Positions 1 to 5,372 of a stretch of 12,563 nt of DNA are shown in pieces. The notes below the pieces were generated by a model that saw only the letters and a program-made list of their open reading frames with translations, ran no database searches and was not told the origin of the DNA. The stretch's first letter is position 1, and the number at the start of each line of letters is the position of its first letter. The position numbers were made by a program, and so were the translations under genes. Origin of the DNA: Proteiniphilum sp. UBA5283. GTDB lineage: Bacteria > Bacteroidota > Bacteroidia > Bacteroidales > Dysgonomonadaceae. The DNA is taken from the NCBI GenBank assembly GCA_002408485.1, contig DHSP01000076.1, positions 1 through 12,563 on the forward strand, given 5' to 3'.

Positions 1-612
1 ACAGATACTGATTATGAACCGGGGCAAACCTATTCGGCCGTATTTACGAACGATTACGATCTGAAAACACCTGGGAAGATCGTTGCCAGCATTGCCGGTG
101 TATTCGGGAACAATTTTATAGCCAGTATGGATTATGAACTGGTGGATTACAGCCGCATGAAGCTGAAGGTGCCTTCCGGTTCGAAGGACGATCCAGGCTG
201 GTACGATATCGACAACGAATATATCTCGATGGATTTCCGCTCCGCATCTACCGTCAAGGCAGGACTTGAGTATCGCTTTACACCGCAGTTCTCGGGACGT
301 CTCGGTTATGCCTGGATGCAGAATCCCTACGAGAGAACCTTTAGAGAAAGCGGGGATGCATATATCCCCAACTCCAACACGGTCTACAGGATGGAGGGTG
401 ACGCCAACTACCTTACAGGGGGAATTGGATACCGTTTCAACAGGAACTTCTTCCTCGATTTTGCGGTAGTGTATAAAACCCAAACCGATGACCTCTATCC
501 TTTCCCGAACCTGTGGACGGAGAACAGGGAGGAGCTGGTGATCGATGCCAGTCCCTTTACGCTGAAAAATAGTTCTATCAGAGGGTTGATTACCCTGGGA
601 TATAAGTTTTGA
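1..612 (+). CDS. Outer-membrane beta-barrel protein, OmpP1/FadL/TodX-like, C-terminal part
   Basis: The frame is open from the first base of the window, so the gene is cut at its 5' end; 203 residues remain. The visible part has the alternating aromatic and polar pattern of outer-membrane strands: TPGKIVASIAGVFG, then FIASMDYELVDYSRMKLK, then AGLEYRFTPQFSGRLGYAW, then a final strand ending LITLGYKF with C-terminal Phe, the usual signal for the BAM machinery. The strand text and the 'DYELVDYS' block resemble the Bacteroidota branch of the OmpP1/FadL/TodX family, which moves hydrophobic compounds across the outer membrane; the substrate here is unknown. The N-terminal plug and signal peptide lie outside the window. 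It ends 27 nt before a strong terminator, so it is probably the last gene of its transcript. The beta-barrel call is firm; the family call is likely. Confidence 0.8.
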   Translation, partial: TDTDYEPGQTYSAVFTNDYDLKTPGKIVASIAGVFGNNFIASMDYELVDYSRMKLKVPSGSKDDPGWYDIDNEYISMDFRSASTVKAGLEYRFTPQFSGRLGYAWMQNPYERTFRESGDAYIPNSNTVYRMEGDANYLTGGIGYRFNRNFFLDFAVVYKTQTDDLYPFPNLWTENREELVIDASPFTLKNSSIRGLITLGYKF

Positions 613-639
613 TTCACGAAAGGTATATTAAAAACAGCG

Positions 640-670
640 AGCCGGGAAGACACTTCCCGGCTATTTTTTT
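640..670 (+). terminator. Intrinsic terminator after the porin gene
   Basis: A perfect 10-bp stem (AGCCGGGAAG at 640-649 and CTTCCCGGCT at 653-662) with a 3-nt loop is followed by A and seven T. It starts 28 nt after the porin stop codon and has the GC-rich stem plus T-run of a Rho-independent terminator. The last T of the run also forms part of the -33 box of the next promoter. Confidence 0.9.
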
Positions 671-699
671 GGCATTATCCCGTAAAAAAATTAACTTTG
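668..699 (+). promoter_or_regulatory. Bacteroides-type promoter of panB
   Basis: TTTG at 668-671, a 20-nt spacer, then TAACTTTG at 692-699. This matches the Bacteroides -33/-7 consensus (TTTG, 19-21 nt, TAnnTTTG) at every fixed position. A start near 706 would leave a leader of about 23 nt before the panB ATG. The -33 box overlaps the T-tract of the preceding terminator. Confidence 0.8.
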
Positions 700-728
700 T
701 ATCCATTACAAGTTAAAATAAAAACCGC

Positions 729-1562
729 ATGTCACAAGAAAAAGCGTATCTGTCAGCCGACAACAAAAGAAAAGTCACTACACACCGCCTGCAGGAAATG
801 AAGCAGCGGGGTGAAAAAATTTCCATGCTGACCGCCTATGACTATTCGATGGCGTCGGTGATTGACCATGCTGGAATGGACGTGATCCTTGTGGGTGATT
901 CGGCCTCCAATGTGATGGCAGGAAATACAACTACCCTGCCAATGACAGTTGACCAGATGATCTATCACGGTAAATCGGTGATGAACGGCGTAAAACGAGC
1001 CATGGTGGTGATTGATATGCCATTTGGAAGTTATCAAGGGAATCCGGTTGAGGCTGTTTCCAACGCCGTGAAGATAATGAAGGAAACACAAGCCGATTGT
1101 CTCAAGCTGGAAGGAGGAAGGGAGATCCTTGAATCGGTTCAACGTATTCTGAGTGCAGGCATTCCCATTATGGGACATCTCGGGTTGATGCCGCAGTCCA
1201 TTAACAAATACGGGACTTATGCGGTAAGGGCACAAGATGAGGCCGAAGCCTCCAAGTTACTGGACGATGCACATCTGCTGCAGGAGGCGGGCTGCTGTTC
1301 CATCGTACTGGAGAAAATTCCGGCCGAGCTGGCAAAGAGGGTGGCTGCTGAACTTGCGATTCCGGTGATCGGCATTGGGGCAGGTCCTTATGTGGACGGG
1401 CAGGTTTTGGTTATGCACGATATGCTGGGCATTAATAAAGGTTTTTCACCCCGCTTTTTGCGCCGATACGCCAATCTGTTCGACCAGATTGAGTCGGCTG
1501 TCCAGCAATATATCAGCGATGTAAAATCGTCGGACTTCCCGTCAAAGGAAGAAAGCTATTGA
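729..1562 (+). CDS. panB: 3-methyl-2-oxobutanoate hydroxymethyltransferase (ketopantoate hydroxymethyltransferase)
   Basis: This enzyme (EC 2.1.2.11) adds a hydroxymethyl group from 5,10-methylene-tetrahydrofolate to 2-oxoisovalerate, the first committed step to pantothenate and CoA, in the cytosol. The 277-residue length is normal for this TIM-barrel family. Conserved blocks are in order: LTAYDYSMA (34-42), VGDSASNVMAG (55-65) with metal ligand D57, VIDMPFGSYQ (94-103) with D96, CLKLEGG (124-130) with K126 and E128, GHLGLMPQS (149-157), and IVLEKIP (192-198) with E195 at the catalytic base position; IPVIGIGAGP follows. No active-site residue seems to be missing. The N-terminus is about 12 residues longer than in E. 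coli PanB, but the ATG fits the promoter just upstream. No other pantothenate gene is adjacent; it stands as its own transcript, convergent with the next gene. Confidence 0.97.
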   Translation: MSQEKAYLSADNKRKVTTHRLQEMKQRGEKISMLTAYDYSMASVIDHAGMDVILVGDSASNVMAGNTTTLPMTVDQMIYHGKSVMNGVKRAMVVIDMPFGSYQGNPVEAVSNAVKIMKETQADCLKLEGGREILESVQRILSAGIPIMGHLGLMPQSINKYGTYAVRAQDEAEASKLLDDAHLLQEAGCCSIVLEKIPAELAKRVAAELAIPVIGIGAGPYVDGQVLVMHDMLGINKGFSPRFLRRYANLFDQIESAVQQYISDVKSSDFPSKEESY

Positions 1563-1591
1563 TGAGACGAGATTGAGATTTGACCTCTGAG

Positions 1592-2041
1592 TCATAGTTC
1601 GCTGTAATCCGGAATTTCGGTGAGAAACTTGTACGACAAGTCCTGATAATCCAATTGGTAGCAATAATGTTGCATGCCGTTGGACACCACAATATGTTGT
1701 ACCCGCAACACGCTGTTGTAGCGCGCTACCTGATCGAATACCTGCTGGGTAACCGGGACATTGGGCTCTTTGTATTCCAGGATCATGACCGGCTCAAGCT
1801 GCCTGTTGTATACCACCGTATCGCAACGCCGGGTAAGGCTGTGTAGCTTCAGGGAAATTTCGTTGGCAATAAGGGATGCCGGATAACCCTTTTCTGAAAT
1901 CAAATAATGAACAAAGTGTTGGCGTACCCACTCCTCGGGCGTCAGTATTAGATATTTTCGCCGCAGGGGATCGAAAATTTCAAAACCATCGCCTTTTTTT
2001 CGGATTTTTGCTTCGTAAGAGGGAAGATTTAACGCGTACAT
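1592..2041 (-). CDS. Lone HsdR_N-type protein with a PD-(D/E)xK nuclease fold, 149 aa
   Basis: The protein resembles the N-terminal domain of type I restriction HsdR subunits (the family Pfam calls HSDR_N_2) but has no helicase domain and no hsdM or hsdS beside it. After an N-terminal segment (PLRRKYLILTPEEWVRQHFV, 25-44) the fold motifs can be placed: E61 in the first helix, D74 in RRCDTVVY, E89-x-K91 in MILEYKEP, and Q104xxRYN as the following Q motif. So the catalytic residues look intact. The frame extends upstream to 2188, but that part overlaps the neighbouring gene and reads as low-quality protein; the ATG at 2041 gives the start MYALNLPSYEAK and sits just after a promoter. Stand-alone proteins of this type are common in Bacteroidota; their role is unknown to me. 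DNA binding or cleavage is inferred from the fold only. Confidence 0.85.
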   Translation of the reverse strand: MYALNLPSYEAKIRKKGDGFEIFDPLRRKYLILTPEEWVRQHFVHYLISEKGYPASLIANEISLKLHSLTRRCDTVVYNRQLEPVMILEYKEPNVPVTQQVFDQVARYNSVLRVQHIVVSNGMQHYCYQLDYQDLSYKFLTEIPDYSEL

Positions 2042-2045
2042 ATTG

Positions 2046-2053
2046 TATCTTTG
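2046..2053 (+). promoter_or_regulatory. -7 element for the AMP nucleosidase gene
   Basis: TATCTTTG matches TAnnTTTG. A start near 2060 would give a leader of about 37 nt before the ATG at 2097. I see no matching TTTG box 17-23 nt upstream, so this is only half a promoter. It lies just inside the 5' edge of the divergent gene's leader. Confidence 0.5.
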
Positions 2054-2078
2054 TTTGTAGAACAGGGTTTCCACAGCA

Positions 2079-2107
2079 CAAAAATAACGCTTTTTTATGA
2101 GAACAAA
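2079..2107 (-). promoter_or_regulatory. Promoter of the HsdR_N-type gene
   Basis: Read on the minus strand, TATTTTTG (2086-2079) matches TAnnTTTG, with TTTG at 2107-2104 and a 17-nt spacer, slightly shorter than the Bacteroides optimum. The predicted start near 2072 gives a leader of about 30 nt. The -33 box lies inside the first codons of the divergent AMP nucleosidase gene. Confidence 0.5.
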
Positions 2108-2873
2108 ACAAGAAATTGTGGAGAATTGGCTTCCCCGATACACCAAGCGGCCGTTGCAGGAGTTTACAAAATTTATTCTGTTGACCAATTTCCAGAAGTA
2201 TGTGGAGATTTTCGCAAATCATTTCAACGTGCCTGTAGTGGGAGCTGATGCGAATATGCCCAATGCTTCGGCCAATGGGATCACCATCATTAACTTTGGC
2301 ATGGGTAGTGCCAATGCTGCGACCATCATGGATCTGCTCAGCGCGATTGCCCCTACGGCCGTATTGTTTCTGGGCAAATGTGGCGGATTGAAAGCAAGGA
2401 GCGAACTGGGCGACTATATTCTGCCTATCGCTGCCATTAGAGGCGAGGGGACGTCGAATGACTATTTCCCTCCTGAGGTTCCATCGCTGCCGGCTTTCAG
2501 CCTTTTGCGTGCTGTTTCATCCAACATTCGGGATTTTGGAAGGGATTACTGGACCGGTACGGTTTATACCACCAATCGCAGGGTATGGGAGTACGACGAC
2601 GAGTTTAAGAGCTATTTGAGGCAGGTGCGCGTGATGGCGGTCGATATGGAAACGGCAACGCTCTTCACGTGTGGATTTGCCAATCACATATCTACAGGGG
2701 CGCTTCTTCTGGTGTCTGATCAGCCGCTTATTTCTACCGGCGTAAAAACAGAGAAGAGTGATCAGCATGTCACCGAAAACTTTGTGGAGGAACATGTGAA
2801 AATAGGCATCAAGTCGCTCTCTTCCATTATGAATAATGGTTCTACGATCAAGCACCTCAGGTTCGATTGGTGA
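2097..2873 (+). CDS. amn: AMP nucleosidase, short Bacteroidota form
   Basis: The enzyme (EC 3.2.2.4) hydrolyses AMP to adenine and ribose 5-phosphate, draining AMP when it accumulates. The 258-residue chain has the nucleoside phosphorylase/hydrolase fold: INFGMGSANAA (65-75), phosphate-region motif GKCGGL (93-98), RGEGTSNDY (115-123), VDMETATLF (182-190) carrying the ribose-contacting Met-Glu, and LLVSDQP (204-210) with the Asp that protonates the purine base. E. coli Amn is roughly twice as long, with an extra N-terminal domain; this form has only the catalytic domain plus about 45 residues. The ATG was chosen because it follows a -7 box with the right spacing. holA follows 33 nt downstream on the same strand with no terminator between, so the two are probably cotranscribed. 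A related purine nucleoside phosphorylase is the main alternative. Confidence 0.88.
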   Translation: MRTKQEIVENWLPRYTKRPLQEFTKFILLTNFQKYVEIFANHFNVPVVGADANMPNASANGITIINFGMGSANAATIMDLLSAIAPTAVLFLGKCGGLKARSELGDYILPIAAIRGEGTSNDYFPPEVPSLPAFSLLRAVSSNIRDFGRDYWTGTVYTTNRRVWEYDDEFKSYLRQVRVMAVDMETATLFTCGFANHISTGALLLVSDQPLISTGVKTEKSDQHVTENFVEEHVKIGIKSLSSIMNNGSTIKHLRFDW

Positions 2874-2906
2874 AAAATAACTGTTAATTAAAATTGTTTG
2901 TACTCA

Positions 2907-3926
2907 ATGGCAGCATCCAAACATACTTTCGACACTATCCGCAATGATATCCTGCAACGCCGTTTTAAACCAGTCTATCTGTTCATGGGCGACGAGGCCT
3001 ACTTTATGGATGCTCTTACAGAGCTTCTTCATGAGACAGTGCTTACGGAAACGGAGAAAGACTTTAACCTGCTTACGTTCTACGGCGTTGATTCCGACAC
3101 GAATGTGATCATCTCCTCGGCTCGCCGTTACCCGATGATGGCCGAGCATCAGCTCATTATTGTCAGGGAGGCCCAGAATCTGGATAACCTGGAATTGCTG
3201 GAACATTACCTGAAAAATCCGATGCCGACTACCATACTGGTTATCAACTATAAGCACGGAACTGTTGACAGACGCAAAGCCTGGGTAAAGCAGGCCGACA
3301 AAACAGGCATTGTTTTTGAATCGAAAAAGTTATACGATAACCAGATTCCGTCGTTTATTACCGCATACTTCAAAGAGAGAAAAATTGGCATTGATGAAAA
3401 ATCGGCACGGATGCTGGCCGATTATGTAGGGAACGACATTAGTAAACTAATTCCTCAGTTACAGAAGCTTGAGGTGTCCCTGCCGGAAGGATTTCACCGG
3501 GTAACCTCCGAGTTGATTGAAAGAAACGTCGGGATCAGCAAGGATTACAATACTTTTGAATTGCAAAATGCCATCATCCGAAAGGATGTACTTACCGCCA
3601 ACCGGATTGTAAATTACTTTGAGAAAAACCCGAAAGATAACCCAATTATGGCCACACTGGCCGTATTGTTTAACTATTTCAGCAACCTGCTGGAGTGCTT
3701 CTGGTTGCCGCGAAAAGACGAACAAAGCATTATGGCTGCATTAAACTTGCGCTCAAACTACTTCGTACGTGACTATGTCATCGGTTTGAAAAACTACAAT
3801 GCCAACAAAGTGATGGAAATCATCTCCGATCTGAGAACGTTCGATGCCCGTTCAAAGGGGGTGGACAATATATCGGCATCACAGGGAGAGCTGCTGAAGG
3901 AACTGGTATATAGAATCCTGCACTAA
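2907..3926 (+). CDS. holA: DNA polymerase III subunit delta
   Basis: HolA is the clamp-loader subunit that opens the sliding clamp during replication. The 339-residue protein starts with the diagnostic delta N-terminus: KPVYLFMGDEAYF (21-33), a region that looks like a P-loop but lacks its lysine, as in the family. Then come SSARRYPMMAEHQLIIVREAQNL-type text covering the beta-clamp contact region, a domain with LADYVGNDISKL, and a C-terminal helical collar domain with the AL..RSNYFVRDY segment. Length fits the family. The frame also permits a TTG at 2898, but the ATG at 2907 is preferred because it gives the usual short N-terminus. Only 33 nt separate it from amn, so it probably shares that transcript. 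It ends 12 nt from the convergent peroxidase gene with no terminator in between. Confidence 0.93.
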   Translation: MAASKHTFDTIRNDILQRRFKPVYLFMGDEAYFMDALTELLHETVLTETEKDFNLLTFYGVDSDTNVIISSARRYPMMAEHQLIIVREAQNLDNLELLEHYLKNPMPTTILVINYKHGTVDRRKAWVKQADKTGIVFESKKLYDNQIPSFITAYFKERKIGIDEKSARMLADYVGNDISKLIPQLQKLEVSLPEGFHRVTSELIERNVGISKDYNTFELQNAIIRKDVLTANRIVNYFEKNPKDNPIMATLAVLFNYFSNLLECFWLPRKDEQSIMAALNLRSNYFVRDYVIGLKNYNANKVMEIISDLRTFDARSKGVDNISASQGELLKELVYRILH

Positions 3927-3938
3927 GCCAGGGAAACA

Positions 3939-4568
3939 CTACTCTTCTGTAATCCAGCGGACAATCTTATCGCTTAATGGGCTCTCTTTGGGCATCACCA
4001 CATTCACAAGTTCCCCTTGCTCGTTGAGCAGAAATTTTTGAAAATTCCAGGTAACCTCCTGATCGAGCACTCCGTTTTCCGATTTCTGAGTAAGCCATTT
4101 GTAAAGTGGAGCCTGGTCCTTTCCTTTCACGCTCACCTTCTCCATCATCGGAAAGGTTACTCCGTAGTTGGTTGTGCAAAACTCTTTGATTGCTTGGTTG
4201 TTGCCCGGCTCCTGGTTGTTAAAATTGTTTGCAGGAAAACCGATCACCACAAAATTTTGGTTACCATACCGCTCATACAATGCCTGCAAATCTTCGTATT
4301 GGGGAGTAAATCCGCACTTGGAGGCTACATTTACCACCAGAACTTTCTTTCCTTTCAACGATGCCAGATCGAACTGTTTACCGTCGATATCTTTTACCGT
4401 AAAGTCGTGCAACGTCTTGAACCTTTCCGTATCTCCTTTGTCTTCCGTTTGCTGTATAACTTTCTTGCTGTCCATATTCTGTAGTCTGTGTTTTTGTTGT
4501 CCGTTGCATTGTACAGAAAGCAGTACCAAAAGAACAATTAATGTGCTGATGACGTAAATGGGTTTCAT
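3939..4568 (-). CDS. Exported glutathione peroxidase-family thiol peroxidase
   Basis: This is a 209-residue GPx-family protein that reduces hydrogen peroxide and organic hydroperoxides. Family motifs are intact: VNVASKCGFTPQ (79-90) with peroxidatic C85, FPANNFNNQEP (111-121) with Q119, and WNFQKFL (174-180) with W174 and N175. C131 (in EFCTTNYGVTFP) lies where thioredoxin-dependent GPx enzymes keep the resolving cysteine, so thioredoxin rather than glutathione is the likely reductant. Position 113, often Cys in FPCNQF, is Ala. Unlike the common cytosolic enzyme of about 160 residues, it has an N-terminal hydrophobic segment (IYVISTLIVLLVLLSV, 4-19) followed by Q20-C21. This looks like a signal peptide, perhaps a lipoprotein one, although Gln before the Cys is unusual. 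A linker of about 30 polar residues follows, so the protein probably works in the envelope. It faces the long AT-rich region. Confidence 0.93.
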   Translation of the reverse strand: MKPIYVISTLIVLLVLLSVQCNGQQKHRLQNMDSKKVIQQTEDKGDTERFKTLHDFTVKDIDGKQFDLASLKGKKVLVVNVASKCGFTPQYEDLQALYERYGNQNFVVIGFPANNFNNQEPGNNQAIKEFCTTNYGVTFPMMEKVSVKGKDQAPLYKWLTQKSENGVLDQEVTWNFQKFLLNEQGELVNVVMPKESPLSDKIVRWITEE

Positions 4569-4844
4569 ATGAATTATTTTTTAAGAAAACTCTCAATTTA
4601 AAACAGCAATAAATGACAATCTGTTCATTTCTGAGTGAGATATAATTATCAGGATCAAATTTCATACAGGAAAAAACAGATAAAAGATTCTGTTTATCAA
4701 TAGAATATTCTTTTTTTAACTCGATGAGTGCATCCTATTTTTTGGCTCTCAATACTGTGACCCGATTTATTCGTAATATAAGGCATTTAGTGAATTTACA
4801 TTTGGAATTCTAATTTAATCGGACACGAACGATTCAAACAAGTT

Positions 4845-4858
4845 ACATTTCTATATTT
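4845..4858 (+). repeat. 14-bp direct repeat, copy 1
   Basis: ACATTTCTATATTT, followed 5 nt later by CCGTTTA (4864-4870). An identical 14-mer lies 124 bp downstream with CCGTTTA 2 nt after it. The central TTTCTATATTT recurs once more at 5866-5876, where it forms the -7 region of the permease promoter. Confidence 0.75.
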
Positions 4859-4876
4859 CCCACCCGTTTAGACTTC

Positions 4877-4937
4877 ACTACAAATGTGTATTTCTGAATA
4901 GATACATATGTATTTGATAAGTCTCCACATTTGTAGT
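4877..4937. repeat. 12-bp perfect inverted repeat around a central palindrome
   Basis: ACTACAAATGTG (4877-4888) and its exact reverse complement CACATTTGTAGT (4926-4937) flank a 37-bp centre. The perfect palindrome ATACATATGTAT (4902-4913) sits at the middle of that centre, with the two dyad axes within half a base of each other. Each arm contains one imperfect copy of the TACA-N2-TGTA motif, so the element is a symmetrical set of three sites. The centre-to-centre distance between neighbouring sites is about 24 bp on one side and 23 bp on the other, a little over two helical turns. Confidence 0.75.
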
Positions 4938-4968
4938 ATGTGTTTGTATATTAAATTATATACGTCGC

Positions 4969-4982
4969 ACATTTCTATATTT
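4969..4982 (+). repeat. 14-bp direct repeat, copy 2
   Basis: Second identical copy of ACATTTCTATATTT, with CCGTTTA at 4985-4991. The two copies flank the inverted-repeat element at 4877-4937 at similar distances on either side (18 nt and 31 nt), giving the whole block 4845-4991 a framed look. Confidence 0.75.
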
Positions 4983-5222
4983 AACCGTTTAACATAATAT
5001 TTCAAGTGTTATCATATTTATATATGTCTATAAATCAATCAAATATTCATTATATTTTAAGATTAAGTTCATATTTTAAAGATAAAACGGAAAGATTTTG
5101 CGTCGAAAAGTTAAAAAAAACGGTATTAAGTATACTAATATGCTGTATATCAATATGATTAAACGTAATTATAAAGTATTAATTATGTACTTATTGGATT
5201 TGTTTCATCTGTTCGTTTTCTA

Positions 5223-5257
5223 TTTGGCTACAAATGTATCAATATTGAATACGTTTG
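5223..5257 (+). promoter_or_regulatory. Candidate distal promoter of the XRE gene
   Basis: TTTG at 5223-5226 and TACGTTTG at 5250-5257 (TAnnTTTG) are separated by 23 nt, at the long end of what Bacteroidota promoters tolerate. A 9/10 operator-like 12-mer (5228-5239) lies between the two boxes. A start near 5264 would give a leader of about 109 nt. Confidence 0.35.
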
Positions 5258-5279
5258 TGATTTACAAATATAAATCACA
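5256..5279. repeat. 9-bp hairpin in the XRE upstream region
   Basis: TGTGATTTA (5256-5264) and TAAATCACA (5271-5279) form a perfect 9-bp stem around a 6-nt loop (CAAATA). It would be in the leader RNA if the distal promoter at 5223-5257 is used. There is no T-run after it, so it is not a terminator; an operator or RNA hairpin is possible. Confidence 0.6.
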
Positions 5280-5321
5280 TTTCTTTTCATTTGTGAATAA
5301 TTTCTTATACATTTGTATTGT

Positions 5322-5329
5322 TACTTTTG
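5322..5329 (+). promoter_or_regulatory. Candidate -7 element proximal to the XRE gene
   Basis: TACTTTTG matches TAnnTTTG. It lies 3 nt after the perfect palindrome ATACATTTGTAT (5307-5318), so a protein bound there would cover the promoter. A start near 5336 leaves a leader of about 37 nt. No TTTG is found at the expected distance upstream; the palindrome occupies part of the spacer. Confidence 0.4.
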
Positions 5330-5372
5330 TAACAAATACACATCCCTAACCGGTCATTAAAGAGCAAGTGTG

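Larger units (their letters stand above)
4796..5318. promoter_or_regulatory. Dispersed array of ATACA-N2-TGTAT palindromes (putative operators)
   Basis: At least eight 12-mers fit ATACA-(A/T)2-TGTAT at 7 or more of 10 fixed positions. Perfect: 4902-4913 and 5307-5318. 9/10: 5228-5239. 8/10: 4843-4854 and 4878-4889. 7/10: 4796-4807, 4925-4936, 4967-4978, 5249-5260 and 5262-5273. They stop just before the XRE gene, which suggests sites for a dimeric repressor, perhaps the XRE protein itself. TACA/TGTA with a 2-nt centre is also the half-site pattern known for BlaI/MecI repressors, but no such gene is in the window. One strand of ATACATTTGTAT contains TACATTTG, a -7-like match, so some copies could be promoter elements. 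AT-rich composition inflates the weaker matches. Confidence 0.55.
4569..5372. other. AT-rich gene-free region of about 800 bp
   Basis: Between the divergent peroxidase and XRE genes lie 804 bases with far less G and C than the flanking genes (for example about 20% in 4981-5040). No frame reads like protein: the best one, 5098-5349 on the plus strand, starts at TTG and is rich in Phe, Tyr and Ile as expected from AT-rich DNA. The right three quarters hold many short palindromes and repeats listed separately. The left part (4569-4790) has only weak dyads, such as GATAAA/TTTATC at 4679-4698. I see no tRNA, rRNA or transposase remnant. It could be a large regulatory region, an sRNA locus, or a relic of lost foreign DNA. 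Confidence 0.8.

Noticed and set aside
753..1235. Minus-strand frame of 160 codons inside panB
   Set aside because: His- and Arg-rich translation typical of an antisense shadow; panB is certain on the other strand.
2042..2188. N-terminal extension of the HsdR_N-type gene to 2188
   Set aside because: It would overlap the start of amn, and its residues do not look like a domain. The ATG at 2041 follows a good -7 box.
4682..4717. Hairpin with T-run (AAAAGATTCT / AGAATATTCTTTT)
   Set aside because: The stem needs a 3-nt bulge, is almost all A-T, and would terminate a plus-strand transcript for which no gene exists.
4822..5220. Invertible promoter like those of Bacteroides capsule loci
   Set aside because: The only GTTCGT-type pair (ACGAAC 4825-4830, GTTCGT 5212-5217) is 6 bp long, too short for the long repeats of known invertible promoters, and no invertase gene is near.
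4796..5318. CRISPR array
   Set aside because: The repeats are 12-14 bp, degenerate and unevenly spaced, with no regular spacers and no cas genes.
5098..5349. Plus-strand open frame of 83 codons in the AT-rich region
   Set aside because: It starts at TTG with only 2 nt between a GGAAAGA and the start, its composition (Phe, Tyr, Ile, Asn) is what AT-rich noncoding DNA gives, and it runs through the palindromes and the candidate promoters of the XRE gene.
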